A DNA stretch of 64,000 bases, taken from positions 1-64,000 of the forward strand of contig WHTH01000008.1 in NCBI GenBank assembly GCA_009377865.1. The letters are read 5' to 3'. The DNA comes from Pseudonocardiaceae bacterium. Its GTDB lineage: Bacteria; Actinomycetota; Actinomycetes; Mycobacteriales; Pseudonocardiaceae. Each line of letters starts with the position of its first letter. Position 1 is the first letter of the stretch. Under the pieces are notes generated by a model, which saw only the letters and a program-made list of their open reading frames with translations, was not told where the DNA came from and ran no database searches. This document shows positions 52,691 through 61,911 of the stretch, piece by piece. A program made the translations under genes and the position numbers.

Positions 52691-54307
52691 ATGGTTCCTC
52701 CCGCACAGCCTGCAGCGGACGCCGGACCGGGACATCACTCGCCCACCGGGCGCAACCTGGCAGATCTCGTCACCGCTGCGGCGCAGCGCGATCCTTCCCA
52801 TCCCGCGCTGGTCGACCTCACTAGTGGCCGGACGGTGAGTTGGGGCGCGCTCGACGCGGCCGTGGATGCCGCGGCGGGTTGGTTGCGGGCTTCGGGCATG
52901 GCCGATGGCCGGCGTGTGGTGGTGCGGCTCGCGACGTCCCCCGAGTTCTGCGTCGCGGTCTTCGCGGTGCTGCGGGCGGGTGGGGTCGTGGTGCCGGTGG
53001 GCACCGGGGCCAGCGAGCGCGAGCTGGAGGCCGTCGTCGAGCACAGCGGTGCCGGCGGGTTGGTCGCCGGCCAGGACGACCGGATCGCGCGCGACGTCGC
53101 CGCCCGTCACGGTGTCTCGGCGATGGCGCCGCCATCGCCGTTCGCAACGCCGGATGCCGGTCCCATCCTCGCCGCGGCCGGGGGCGAGGACCTCGCCGTG
53201 CTGGCCTACACCTCGGGGACCTCGGGCTGGCCGCGTGGCGTGATGTTGCCGCATCGCGCCCTGCTGGCGAACCTCGAGCAGGGTGCCGCGGTGCGACCCG
53301 CGCCGATGACCGCTGCCGACCGGGTGCTGCTCGCGTTGCCGCTGTTCCACACCTACGGGCTGGGGCCCGGGCTGCTGCGGGTCGCTCACGCCGCGGCCAC
53401 CGCGGTGCTGGCCGACCGGTTCGACGCCGAGCCGGTGCTGGCCGCCGTGCGGTCGCAGCGGGTCACCATCGTGATCGGGGTACCGCCGATGTATCGGGCG
53501 TGGTTGCGGTTGGCGCCCGAGCGGTTGGCCGAGGATCTGGCCACGGTGCGGCTGTTCACCTCGGGTGCGGCGCCACTGGAGCCGGGATCGCTGTCCCGGA
53601 TGCGGGCGGCGACCGGGCTCGACGTCTTCGAGGGCTACGGCCTCACCGAGACCGGCCCGGTGCTGACATCGACCCTGGTCGGTGGCAGCGCGAAGCCCGG
53701 CTCGGTGGGGCGTCCGCTGCCGGGTTCCCCGGCGGCCGGGGTCGGCCCCGTGGAGATCCGGCTGGTCGATTCCGACGGCAAGCCGCTGCCGATGGGCGGC
53801 GACGAGGACTTCGGTGACGATTACATCGACGAGGACGCCGCTGACACCGGGGAGGTGGTGGTGCGCGGCCCGAACCTGTTCTCCGGCTACTGGCCGGACG
53901 GGGTGCACGGTCCCGCCGAGCTGGCCGGCCTCGGGCCCGGCTGGATTCGCACCGGCGACATCGGCTTCATCGACCAGGACGGCGACCTGCACCTCGTCGA
54001 CCGCGCCAACGACCTCATCATCGTCAACGGTTTCAACGTCTACCCGCACGAGGTGGAGGAGGTGCTGCGCGAGCACCCGGCGGTGGCCGAGGCGGCCGCG
54101 GTGGGAGTGCCCGATGAGCGCTCCGGTGAGGCCGTCCGCGCGGTGGTGGTCCCGCTGGACGGGCAGCAACCGGACACCGCGGAACTCGTCGGGCACTGCG
54201 CGGTGCGGCTGGCCCGGTTCAAGGTGCCCGTGCAGGTCGAGCTCACCGACCAGTTGCCGTACTCCGCGAACGGGAAACTCGTGCGTCGGAGGCTGCGCGG
54301 GGACTGA
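52691..54307 (+). CDS. AMP-binding acyl-CoA synthetase
   Basis: A 538-aa adenylate-forming enzyme that activates a carboxylic acid as acyl-AMP, then CoA thioester. Motifs in order are VLAYTSGTSGWPRGVML (P-loop), LPLFHTYGLGPG, GYGLTETGPVL, the hinge WIRTGDIGFIDQDGDLHLVDRANDLI and PYSANGKLVRRRL with the catalytic Lys. AGGAGGTCGGATG sets the start. An acidic insertion (DEDFGDDYIDEDAADTG) near residue 375 is unusual. The chain length of the substrate is unknown. Confidence 0.88.
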   Translation: MVPPAQPAADAGPGHHSPTGRNLADLVTAAAQRDPSHPALVDLTSGRTVSWGALDAAVDAAAGWLRASGMADGRRVVVRLATSPEFCVAVFAVLRAGGVVVPVGTGASERELEAVVEHSGAGGLVAGQDDRIARDVAARHGVSAMAPPSPFATPDAGPILAAAGGEDLAVLAYTSGTSGWPRGVMLPHRALLANLEQGAAVRPAPMTAADRVLLALPLFHTYGLGPGLLRVAHAAATAVLADRFDAEPVLAAVRSQRVTIVIGVPPMYRAWLRLAPERLAEDLATVRLFTSGAAPLEPGSLSRMRAATGLDVFEGYGLTETGPVLTSTLVGGSAKPGSVGRPLPGSPAAGVGPVEIRLVDSDGKPLPMGGDEDFGDDYIDEDAADTGEVVVRGPNLFSGYWPDGVHGPAELAGLGPGWIRTGDIGFIDQDGDLHLVDRANDLIIVNGFNVYPHEVEEVLREHPAVAEAAAVGVPDERSGEAVRAVVVPLDGQQPDTAELVGHCAVRLARFKVPVQVELTDQLPYSANGKLVRRRLRGD

Positions 54308-54352
54308 ATCCCGCCGCTCGATACCGGTTCGGTGGCGTGGCAGGGTTGGATC

Positions 54353-54589
54353 GTGCACGAGGTGACCTTGCTGACACGGACGGACTGCCACGGCTGCGCC
54401 GCTGCGGAGGCCGACGTCCGGCGGATCTGTGACGAGCTCGGGGTGCCGTGGCACCCGTGCGACGTCGACGCCGACGTCGAGCTGCGAGCCGAGTACGGCG
54501 ACCGGGTCCCGGTGATCCTCATCGACGGCCGGGAGCACGGCTACTGGAAGGTCGAGGAGCAGCGCTTCCGCGCCGCGCTGGCCCGCTGA
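54353..54589 (+). CDS. glutaredoxin-like thioredoxin-fold protein
   Basis: A 78-aa protein. TRTDCHGCAAAEADVRRI has a CxxC redox pair near residue 11, PVILIDGREHGYWKV the cis-Pro region, and the C-terminal ERFRAAL-like helix the family end. It matches the small glutaredoxin-like DUF836 proteins (Rv0508 position, before hemA). GTG 54353 is chosen; a GTG at 54332 would add seven residues. It may be a mycothiol-era redoxin, but the electron donor is unknown. Confidence 0.75.
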   Translation: MHEVTLLTRTDCHGCAAAEADVRRICDELGVPWHPCDVDADVELRAEYGDRVPVILIDGREHGYWKVEEQRFRAALAR

Positions 54590-54602
54590 GGCACGAACCG
54601 CA

Positions 54603-54657
54603 ATTCGGTTCCGAATGGCTGTCAGACGCCGGTTTCGACCGCGTTTTGGTTCCGAAT
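54603..54657. repeat. TTCGGTTCCGAAT tandem repeat, locus B
   Basis: ATTCGGTTCCGAATGGCTGT at 54603 recurs at 54644 as TTTTGGTTCCGAATGGATAG, a 41-bp period. Locus A at 35028-35090 shares the sequence, the pairing and the position after a gene stop. Confidence 0.75.
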
Positions 54658-54775
54658 GGATAGAGCTTGCGGTGGTACCGGGCGAACCGGGCGCCGCGCT
54701 CGTACCGAACCGCAGGCATGACCCGATCGCAGTCTCCCGTCCTCGGTCGGGCGGTCGCCGGGCGGGCTACTGGCG

Positions 54776-56038
54776 GTGGTCGCGGCACTGGCCGTCGGCC
54801 ACCTGGTGGCCGGCATCCTGGTGGCCCCCTCGGCCTCGCCCTACCTCGCGGTCGGTAACGCGGCGATCGACCGCACCCCCAACGCGGTCAAGGACTTCGC
54901 GATCGCGCAGTTCGGTACCAGCGACAAGCTGGTGCTGCTGCTCGGGATGGCCGTGGTGATCGCGCTGGTCGCTGTGGTCGCCGGGCTCGTCTCGCGACGG
55001 CGGACGCTGCCGGGGCTGATCGTGATCGTCGTGCTGGGTGTCGTGGGGATCCTCGCGGTGCTCGAGCAGGCCGGCGGTGGTGTGCTCGCGCTGCTGGCGC
55101 CGGTCGCCTCATTGCTCGCCGGGGCCGGGGTCTTCTGGTGGCTGCACCGGCTCGCGGTGCGCCGGGCGGCGCGGCAGGCAGCGGCGGTGACCGAGGACAG
55201 TCCCCGGCAGCCGCAGGACTGGCGGCTGCGCATCCACGGCATGGTCGAGCGCGAGCTGACACTGAGCTGGGATGACCTGCGCTCGATGCGGTCGGTGGAG
55301 CGCCCCGTGACGATGACGTGCGTGTCGAACGAGGTCGGCGGCCCCTACATCTCGACGGCGCACTTCACCGGGGTGATGCTCGCCGATATCCTCGACGCGG
55401 CCGGCGTGCGCAACGGTGCCGACCAGATCGTCACCACCAGCGTCGACGGCTGGACCTGTGGGACGCCGACCGAGACCGTCTCGGATCCCGGCCGCGAGGC
55501 CATGCTCGCCTACGCGATGAACCGGGAACCGCTGCCGGTCGAGCACGGCTTCCCGGTGCGGATGATCGTGCCGGGACTCTACGGTTTCGTCTCGGCCACG
55601 AAGTGGATCACCGACATGAAGCTGACCACGTTCGCCGAGGACCGTGCCTACTGGCTGCAGCGCGACTGGGGGCAGCGGGCACCGATCAAGACGATGTCTC
55701 GGATCGACAGCCCCGGGTCGTTCGAGCAGGTCGCTGCCGACCGGGTGACACTCGCCGGGATCCGCGTGGCCCAGACGGTCGGCATCGAGCGGGTGGAGGT
55801 GCGACTCGACGGTGGCCAATCGACCGGTGGCCAGTGGACACCGGCGGAGCTGTCCACAGAGGTCAACATCGACACCTGGCGGATGTGGCGGATGGGGGTG
55901 CCCGGCCTGCGGCCCGGCCCGCACACCGCCGATGTGCGTGCCACCGACAAGTCCGGTTACACGCAGACACCGGAGCGGGTCCTGTCGATCCCGGACGGGG
56001 CAACAGGATGGCACTCGATCCGGTTCACCGTCCAATGA
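54776..56038 (+). CDS. molybdopterin-dependent oxidoreductase, membrane-anchored, sulfite-oxidase-like
   Basis: A 420-aa protein. Four hydrophobic segments occupy the first 150 residues (AALAVGHLVAGILVAPSAS, LVLLLGMAVVIALVAVVAG, LIVIVVLGVVGILAVLEQ, LALLAPVASLLAGAGVFWW). The Moco domain follows with MTCVSNEVGGPYI (the Cys that ligates Mo), FPVRMIVPGLYGFVSATKWI and a C-terminal dimerisation domain. GTG 54776 gives a start already inside the first helix. An ATG at 54718 in a different frame may indicate a shifted start (see findings). Confidence 0.82.
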   Translation: MVAALAVGHLVAGILVAPSASPYLAVGNAAIDRTPNAVKDFAIAQFGTSDKLVLLLGMAVVIALVAVVAGLVSRRRTLPGLIVIVVLGVVGILAVLEQAGGGVLALLAPVASLLAGAGVFWWLHRLAVRRAARQAAAVTEDSPRQPQDWRLRIHGMVERELTLSWDDLRSMRSVERPVTMTCVSNEVGGPYISTAHFTGVMLADILDAAGVRNGADQIVTTSVDGWTCGTPTETVSDPGREAMLAYAMNREPLPVEHGFPVRMIVPGLYGFVSATKWITDMKLTTFAEDRAYWLQRDWGQRAPIKTMSRIDSPGSFEQVAADRVTLAGIRVAQTVGIERVEVRLDGGQSTGGQWTPAELSTEVNIDTWRMWRMGVPGLRPGPHTADVRATDKSGYTQTPERVLSIPDGATGWHSIRFTVQ

Positions 56039-56161
56039 GTACGCACTCGGCATGGGACGAAGAGGTCACAATGAGATCTAGGTCGAGCTGCAGTTGTGCC
56101 CGAGTCGTGATGCGGTCGCCCTGAACCGGTGTGGCGGGGAGACCGAATAACAGTACGAAAG

Positions 56162-56179
56162 GCCCGGAACAAGCCGGGC
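56162..56179. promoter_or_regulatory. GCCCGG/CCGGGC hairpin in the fasciclin gene leader
   Basis: A 6-bp inverted repeat with a 6-nt loop lies 25 bp before the fasciclin start, just ahead of its AAGGAG ribosome binding site. It could shape translation of the lipoprotein. Confidence 0.4.
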
Positions 56180-56203
56180 AGCATGAGAAGGAGTTGAGAT
56201 CCT

Positions 56204-56905
56204 GTGAGGAAGATCCAGCGACTGGCTGCGGTCGGCGCTCTGGCCGGCCTGACCGTCGTGCTCGGCGCGTGCAGCAGCGGCGAGGAGCCGGCCGCCGGCG
56301 GGGGTAATGGTGGCGAGGCCACCCAAGCCGCGCCCGAGCCCCAAGAGCCGCCGACGATGGAGCAGTCGCCCGAGGGTGCGTCCGGTGAGACCACCATCGA
56401 GGACATCTTCGGCCCGGGCTGCGACCAGGTGCCGACCGACCCGAATGACCCGGGTTCTGCCCAGGGCATGGTCGACGACCCGGTGGGCACCGCAGCCAGC
56501 AACAACCCGCTGCTGACCACCCTGACCGACACCGTCACGGCCGCCAACCTGGTGGACACGCTGAACGACCCGGAGGCGTCCTACACCGTGTTCGCCCCAA
56601 CCAACGGGGCGTTCGAGGCGCTCGAGGCGGAGAACCCGGGCATCACCGAGGAGCTGCTCGCCGAGCCGGAGGGGACGCTGACCACCGTCCTGACCTACCA
56701 CGTGATCGGCGAGCGTTACGACGCAGCGGGCCTCGTGGAAGCCGGCGAGGTGATGAGCGTGGAGGGCAGCATGGTGCCGATCTCCGGTACGCCGGACGCT
56801 CCGACCATCGGTGAGCAGAACGCCAACGTCGCGTGCGGCAACGTCCCGACCGCGAACGCCACAGTGTTCCTGATCGACCAGGTGCTGATGCCGCCGGAGG
56901 CCTGA
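56204..56905 (+). CDS. fasciclin-domain lipoprotein (MPT83-like)
   Basis: A 233-aa secreted lipoprotein. The basic start and hydrophobic core lead to lipobox VLGAC (Cys near 23). An acidic Pro/Glu/Gly-rich linker follows, then one FAS1 domain: NNPLLTTLTDTVTAANLVDTL, YTVFAPTNGAFEAL, LTYHVIGERYDAAGL and TANATVFLIDQVLMPP. It resembles MPT83/MPT70 of mycobacteria and probably mediates surface adhesion or cell-wall contacts. GTG 56204 has AAGGAG ten bases upstream. Confidence 0.9.
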   Translation: MRKIQRLAAVGALAGLTVVLGACSSGEEPAAGGGNGGEATQAAPEPQEPPTMEQSPEGASGETTIEDIFGPGCDQVPTDPNDPGSAQGMVDDPVGTAASNNPLLTTLTDTVTAANLVDTLNDPEASYTVFAPTNGAFEALEAENPGITEELLAEPEGTLTTVLTYHVIGERYDAAGLVEAGEVMSVEGSMVPISGTPDAPTIGEQNANVACGNVPTANATVFLIDQVLMPPEA

Positions 56906-56929
56906 GCCTCACGCGACAGCACCGATCCG

Positions 56930-56959
56930 AGGGGCGGCTCCCACATGGGAGCCGCCCCT
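56930..56959 (+). terminator. 14-bp perfect hairpin terminator
   Basis: AGGGGCGGCTCCCA (56930-56943) pairs with TGGGAGCCGCCCCT (56946-56959) with a 2-nt loop, 25 bp after the fasciclin gene stop and before the rex promoter. It separates that transcript from the haem operon. Confidence 0.75.
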
Positions 56960-56992
56960 ATCGGGTTCGCCACGGTGGTGACGGCGCTGACT

Positions 56993-57010
56993 TTGTTCCT
57001 GCGTTCACAA
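56993..57010. promoter_or_regulatory. Rex operator (ROP) candidate
   Basis: TTGTTCCTGCGTTCACAA has the right half TTCACAA and left TTGT of the Rex consensus (TTGTGAA-N4-TTCACAA) with three mismatches. It lies 94 bp before rex and overlaps a possible promoter (CTGACT and TACCGT near 57018). Autoregulation of rex-hemACD by Rex is known in Streptomyces. Confidence 0.5.
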
Positions 57011-57103
57011 GCGGCTACCGTGAACGTGACGCTGCCGGGCCGGGCTGTACCCGCCACCGGGCCCGGGCAGGCGAGCGGCGATGAACCGAGAGGGAGCGAG
57101 ACG

Positions 57104-57925
57104 GTGCAGCGCAACGGCAGGGACGTTGCCCGAGGGGCCAAGCCGGACGTGCCCACCGAGATGCCCGCGCCTGACGGTGTCGATGCCGTCGACGGCATCG
57201 ATGGTGTCATGCCGCCGCCAGATGCCGACATCCCCGCTGCACGGGAGCGCGTCAGGGCCGTCCCGGAGGCCGCGGTGGCCCGCCTCGCCGTCTATCTGCG
57301 GGTGCTGTCGTCGCTCATCGAGCAGGGCGTGAGCACGATCTCGAGCGAGGAGCTGGCCGGTGCCGCCGGCGTGAACTCGGCGAAGTTGCGCAAGGACCTG
57401 TCCCACGTCGGCTCCTACGGCACCCGTGGTGTCGGCTACGACGCCGCCCGGCTCGTGGAGCACATCGAACGGCTGCTCGGATTGACCCGGCAGCACAGCG
57501 TGGCGGTGGCGGGGATCGGCAACCTCGGGCACTCGCTGGCCAACTACAGTGGTTTCCCCGGCCGGGGCTTTCCGGTGACCGCGCTCTTCGACATAGACGA
57601 AGACCTCATCGGAGTGCCGGTGGGAGGTCTGCCGGTCGACCACATCGACGACATACCGCAGGTGTGCGAGCAGCGCGGGGTGACGATCGGAGTGATCTGC
57701 ACCCCGGCCGCCGCCGCGCAGGGTGTGTGCGACCTGCTGGTCGACGGCGGGGTTCGGTGCGTCCTCAACTTCGCCCCGGTCGTGCTGCAGGTGCCGGATG
57801 GGGTCGAGGTCCGCAAGGTGGACCTGGCGGTGGAGATGCAGATCCTGTCGTTCCACGACGCGCGCCGCGCCGACGGCCTGCTCCCGGTCATCGATGTCAT
57901 CGACGGGCTGGCGGTGGGCCGATGA
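57104..57925 (+). CDS. rex: redox-sensing transcriptional repressor Rex
   Basis: A 273-aa NADH/NAD+-sensing repressor. An N-terminal tail of about 50 aa precedes the winged helix ([50 protein letters not shown]). The Rossmann core has [25 protein letters not shown] and [27 protein letters not shown]. High NADH releases it from DNA. GTG 57104 fits GGGAGCGAGACG. It heads the rex-hemA-hemC-hemD operon and overlaps hemA by 4 bp. Confidence 0.93.
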   Translation: MQRNGRDVARGAKPDVPTEMPAPDGVDAVDGIDGVMPPPDADIPAARERVRAVPEAAVARLAVYLRVLSSLIEQGVSTISSEELAGAAGVNSAKLRKDLSHVGSYGTRGVGYDAARLVEHIERLLGLTRQHSVAVAGIGNLGHSLANYSGFPGRGFPVTALFDIDEDLIGVPVGGLPVDHIDDIPQVCEQRGVTIGVICTPAAAAQGVCDLLVDGGVRCVLNFAPVVLQVPDGVEVRKVDLAVEMQILSFHDARRADGLLPVIDVIDGLAVGR

Positions 57926-59271
57926 ACCTGCTCGTGGTCGGGCTCTCGCATCGCACGGCGCCGGTGCGGGACCTGGAACGCGCAGCCGTCCGCGCCGAGG
58001 AGACCGGCAAGCTGCTGGACGAGTTGCTCGGCGGCGATCACGTCGGCGAGGCCATGCTCGTCTCGACCTGCAACCGGGTCGAGGTCTACGCGATGGTGGC
58101 GACCTTCCACGGCGGGCTCGCTGACGTCTCGGGTGTGCTGGCACGCCACGCCGGTGCGGGTCTCGAGGAGTTCTCCTCGCGGCTCTACGTGCACTACGCC
58201 GCGGCCGGCGTCGAGCACCTCTTCTCGGTCGCGTCAGGGCTGGACTCGATGGTCGTCGGCGAGCCGCAGATCCTCGGCCAGCTGCGCGCCGCCTATGCCG
58301 CTGCCGAGCATGCGGGCACGGTCGGGAGCACGCTGCACGAGCTGGCGCAGCGGGCGCTGCGCGTCGGCAAGCGGGTGCACACCGAGACCGGCATCGCCAC
58401 TGCGGGCGCCTCAGTGGTGTCCGAAGCGCTAGCCGACGCGGCCGGCGCGCTGGGAGAGCTGGCGGGCCGGACGGCGCTGGTGATCGGTGCGGGGTCGATG
58501 GGTGGGCTGGCCGCAGCCCGGCTGCGCCGCGCGGGCATTGCGGAGATCGTGATCGCGAACCGCACCGTTGCGGCCGCACAGCGGCTGGCCGAGGCGAGCG
58601 TCGCCGAGGGCACCCGGGCCCGCGCGACCGCTCTCGAGGGCATCGATCAGGCGCTTGCCGACGCCGATGTCGTGGTGAGCTGCACCGGGGCGGTGGGCAC
58701 GGTGCTCGGCGCGCAGCAGCTCGCCGGTGCCCGGCGACGCCGCGCGGAACCGCTGGCGGTCTGCGATCTGGGTCTGCCTCGTGACGTCGAGGCCGGTGTG
58801 GCCGAGCAACCCGGCGTCACCGTGGTGGACCTGGAGACGCTGCAGCACCGGCTGCAGACCGCGGCGGTGGGTGTGGACACCGGCATCGCGCAGCGCATCG
58901 TCGCCGAGGAGGTCTCCGGCTACCTGTCCGCGCAGCGCACCGCCGAGGTGACCCCGACCGTGACGGCGTTGCGCAAGCGTGCCGCCGAGGTCGTCGACGC
59001 CGAGATGCTCCGGCTGGACGGCAAGCTGCCCGGGCTCGACGCCGCGGTGCGCGACGAGCTCGACCGCACCGTGCGGCGGGTCGTCGACAAGCTGCTGCAC
59101 ACCCCCACCGTGCGGGTCAAGCAGCTCGCGGGCTCCGATGGCGAGACCTACGCCGACGCGCTGCGCGAGCTGTTCGAGCTCGACCCACAGGCCGCCGCCG
59201 CCGTCGCCGCCACCACCTACACCACCACCTACACCACCGCCGAACCCGACGAGGAGGCTGACCAGCGGTGA
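57922..59271 (+). CDS. hemA: glutamyl-tRNA reductase
   Basis: HemA reduces glutamyl-tRNA to glutamate-1-semialdehyde, the first committed step of C5-pathway haem synthesis. The 449-aa product has GLSHRTAPV, the active-site Cys in [29 protein letters not shown], the NADPH-binding [19 protein letters not shown] and a C-terminal dimerisation helix region. The last 20 residues are low complexity (TTYTTTYTT). It overlaps rex by 4 bp (ATGA) and hemC by 4 bp. Confidence 0.95.
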   Translation: MNLLVVGLSHRTAPVRDLERAAVRAEETGKLLDELLGGDHVGEAMLVSTCNRVEVYAMVATFHGGLADVSGVLARHAGAGLEEFSSRLYVHYAAAGVEHLFSVASGLDSMVVGEPQILGQLRAAYAAAEHAGTVGSTLHELAQRALRVGKRVHTETGIATAGASVVSEALADAAGALGELAGRTALVIGAGSMGGLAAARLRRAGIAEIVIANRTVAAAQRLAEASVAEGTRARATALEGIDQALADADVVVSCTGAVGTVLGAQQLAGARRRRAEPLAVCDLGLPRDVEAGVAEQPGVTVVDLETLQHRLQTAAVGVDTGIAQRIVAEEVSGYLSAQRTAEVTPTVTALRKRAAEVVDAEMLRLDGKLPGLDAAVRDELDRTVRRVVDKLLHTPTVRVKQLAGSDGETYADALRELFELDPQAAAAVAATTYTTTYTTAEPDEEADQR

Positions 59272-60245
59272 CGACCACGCTGCGATTGGGCACGCGCGGC
59301 AGCAAGCTCGCACTGGCCCAGACCGAGTACTGCGCGCAGCGGCTGCGCGCTGCGGGCGTCGAGGTCCAGATCGTGCCGGTGCGCACCGCCGGTGACGCCT
59401 CCGCGGCGCCGATCGTCGAGATCGGGGTCGGGGTGTTCGTCTCCGCGCTGCGAGCGGCGCTGGCTGCCGGCGAGGTCGACGTGGCGGTGCACTCGTACAA
59501 GGACCTGCCGACCGCGCCCGACCCGCGGCTGGTGCTCGCCGCCGTCCCCCCGCGGGGCGAGTATCGCGATGCGCTGGTGGCACGCGACGGTCTGGTGCTC
59601 GGCGCACTACCCCCCGGCTCGGTGCTCGGCACCGGTTCTCCCCGCCGTGCCGCGCAGCTCCGGGCGCTGGGGCTGGGCCTCGAGGTCGTGCCGATCCGGG
59701 GCAACGTCGACTCCCGGATCCGCAAGGTGGTCGAGGGGGAACTCGACGGCGTCGTGATCGCAGGGGCGGGATTGGCCCGGCTGGGCCGGCGCGACGAGGC
59801 CACCGAGCTGCTCGATCCGCTGCAGCTGCTGCCGGCCCCGGCACAGGGCGCGCTCGCACTGGAGTGCCGGGCCGACGACCTGGACACCGAACACCTGCTG
59901 GGTGCGGTGCTCGACGACGAGGGCAGCCGCTGCGCGGTCACCGCCGAACGCGCCGTGCTGGCCGCGCTGGAGGCGGGGTGCAGCGCGCCGGTCGGTGCGC
60001 TCGCCGATGTGGTCGAGGACCTGGACGACGAGGGCCGAGTCGTCGAACGGTTGTCGCTGCGCGCCGTCGCCGCAGCGACGTTCGAGCCGTCCGTTGAGCT
60101 CTACCGCGCGTCCGCGATGGGGGAGATGATCGCTGCCGAGCGGCTGGGTCGCGACGTCGCGGCCGAGCTGCTGGATCTCGGTGCCGCCACGCTGGGTTCG
60201 CCGCCCGGCTCCGGCGGTCCCGGGCCGATGCCCGATGGGAAGTAA
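59268..60245 (+). CDS. hemC: hydroxymethylbilane synthase (porphobilinogen deaminase)
   Basis: HemC polymerises four porphobilinogens. The 325-aa product has [29 protein letters not shown] with the catalytic Asp region, [29 protein letters not shown] and the dipyrromethane-binding Cys in [15 protein letters not shown] 59268 overlaps the hemA stop. The 3' end lies 3 bp before hemD. Confidence 0.95.
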   Translation: MTTTLRLGTRGSKLALAQTEYCAQRLRAAGVEVQIVPVRTAGDASAAPIVEIGVGVFVSALRAALAAGEVDVAVHSYKDLPTAPDPRLVLAAVPPRGEYRDALVARDGLVLGALPPGSVLGTGSPRRAAQLRALGLGLEVVPIRGNVDSRIRKVVEGELDGVVIAGAGLARLGRRDEATELLDPLQLLPAPAQGALALECRADDLDTEHLLGAVLDDEGSRCAVTAERAVLAALEAGCSAPVGALADVVEDLDDEGRVVERLSLRAVAAATFEPSVELYRASAMGEMIAAERLGRDVAAELLDLGAATLGSPPGSGGPGPMPDGK

Positions 60246-60248
60246 TCA

Positions 60249-61790
60249 ATGAGCACCACGAAGAGCCGTGCTGGCAAGACCACCGGACGTATCGCATTCG
60301 TCGGTTCCGGCCCCGGCGACCCGGGCATGCTCACGGTCCGGGCGCGCGAGCAGCTCGCTGCCGCGGCGCTGCTGGTCACCGATCCCGACGTGCCCTCCGG
60401 TGTGCTGGAACTGGCCGCCGACGGCGCCGAGGTGCGCCCGGCCGTCGGCGAACCCGCCGAGGTCGCCAAGGACCTCGTGACCGAGGCCAAGTCCGGTCGC
60501 ACGGTGGTGCGGCTGGTCGCGGGCGACCCACTGACCGCCGACGCGGTCGTCGCCGAGGCGCTGGCGGTGACCAGGGCATCGGTGCCCTTCGACGTGGTGC
60601 CCGGCGTGCCCGCTGGTACGGCGGTGCCCGCCTACGCGGGTGTCCCGCTGGGATCCGGGCACACCGAGGCCGACGTCCGCGCCGGCGCCGACTGGGCCTC
60701 GCTGGCCGCCGCGCCGGGAACCCTGGTGTTGCACGCAACGTCGTCGCACCTGGCCGAGACGGCGTCCTCACTGGTGGAGCACGGCGTGGCGCCGCAGACG
60801 CCGGTGACCGTGACCTCCGGGGGTACCCGGGCGACACAGCGGACCGTGGACACCTCGCTGGCCGCGCTGGCCGGCGACGCGGCAGAGCTGGCCGGGCCGC
60901 TGGTGGTCACGGTCGGTGCCGCGGCCGGGCAGCGTTCCAAACTGTCCTGGTGGGAGTCGCGGGCGCTCTACGGCTGGAAGGTGCTGGTGCCGCGCACCAA
61001 GGAGCAGGCAGGCTCGATGAGCGAGCGGTTGCGGGTGCACGGCGCCATGCCGGTTGAAGTGCCCACGATCTCTGTTGAGCCGCCCCGCTCGCCCGCCCAG
61101 ATGGAACGCGCGGTCAAGGGCCTCGTCGACGGCCGCTACCAGTGGGTCGTGTTCACCTCGACCAACGCGGTGCGAGCGGTGTGGGACAAGTTCCGCGAGT
61201 TCGGGCTCGACGCCAGGGCGTTCTCCGGCGTCAAGATCGCGTGCGTCGGGGAGGCGACCGCCGAGAAGGTGCGGTCGTTCGGCATCACCCCGGAGCTGCT
61301 TCCCTCGGGTGACCAGTCCTCCGAGGGGCTGCTGGCGGACTTCTCGCCCTACGACGACGTCCTCGACCCGGTCGACCGAGTGCTGCTGCCGCGCGCCGAC
61401 ATCGCCACCGAGACGCTGGCCGCAGGGCTGCGCGAGCGCGGCTGGGACATCGACGACGTCACGGCCTACCGCACCGTGCGGGCAGCGCCGCCACCAGCCG
61501 AGACCCGCGAGATGATCAAGACTGGTGGGTTCGACGCGGTGTGCTTCACGTCGGCGTCCACGGTCCGCAACCTGGTCGGCATCGCCGGCAAGCCGCACGC
61601 CCGAACGATCGTGTCCTGCATCGGGCCTGCCACTGCCGAGACCGCGACCGAGTTCGGGCTGCGGGTCGACGTGCGGCCGGAGGATGCCCAGGTGACGGCA
61701 CTGGTGGACGCGCTGGCCGAGCACGCCGCGCGGCTACGTGCCGAGGGGGCGCTGCCGCCGCCCCGCAAGGCCAAGGCCCGCCGCCGCTGA
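60249..61790 (+). CDS. hemD: uroporphyrinogen-III synthase with SAM-methyltransferase-like N-terminal domain
   Basis: A 513-aa fusion typical of actinobacteria (annotated HemD/CysG). Residues about 10-235 resemble uroporphyrinogen methyltransferase (IAFVGSGPGDPGMLTVRARE, VVRLVAGDPLTADAVVAE, VVPGVPAGTAVPAYAGVPL), though several SUMT motifs are weak. Residues 250-500 are uroporphyrinogen-III synthase (VLVPRTKEQAGSMSERLR, VFTSTNAVRAVWDKF, CVGEATAEKVRSFG, DAVCFTSASTVRNLVG). It cyclises hydroxymethylbilane. The first domain may have lost methyltransferase activity. Confidence 0.9.
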   Translation: MSTTKSRAGKTTGRIAFVGSGPGDPGMLTVRAREQLAAAALLVTDPDVPSGVLELAADGAEVRPAVGEPAEVAKDLVTEAKSGRTVVRLVAGDPLTADAVVAEALAVTRASVPFDVVPGVPAGTAVPAYAGVPLGSGHTEADVRAGADWASLAAAPGTLVLHATSSHLAETASSLVEHGVAPQTPVTVTSGGTRATQRTVDTSLAALAGDAAELAGPLVVTVGAAAGQRSKLSWWESRALYGWKVLVPRTKEQAGSMSERLRVHGAMPVEVPTISVEPPRSPAQMERAVKGLVDGRYQWVVFTSTNAVRAVWDKFREFGLDARAFSGVKIACVGEATAEKVRSFGITPELLPSGDQSSEGLLADFSPYDDVLDPVDRVLLPRADIATETLAAGLRERGWDIDDVTAYRTVRAAPPPAETREMIKTGGFDAVCFTSASTVRNLVGIAGKPHARTIVSCIGPATAETATEFGLRVDVRPEDAQVTALVDALAEHAARLRAEGALPPPRKAKARRR

Positions 61791-61821
61791 CCCGCAGTGC
61801 CGCCGCTGACTCAGCGGTGAC

Positions 61822-61874
61822 GCCGTCAAGGGCACCTACACTGCGTCCGGTGCCGTGAAGGTGCCCTTCGCAGC
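61822..61874. repeat. dispersed paired-palindrome repeat, copy 2
   Basis: GCCGTCAAGGGCACCTACAC, a linker TGCGTCCGGTGC, and GTGAAGGTGCCCTTCGC repeat the layout of copy 1 (5341-5393) with about 80% identity by eye. It lies between hemD and hemB. A spurious upstream ATG for hemB at 61855 lies inside it. Confidence 0.75.
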
Positions 61875-61911
61875 GAATCGCATAGTCGGCGAGGATCCCA
61901 GGGAGGTGCAC

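Noticed and set aside
61855-61911. Upstream ATG for hemB
   Set aside because: It lies in the dispersed repeat; GTG 61912 has a better ribosome binding site and matches the family start.
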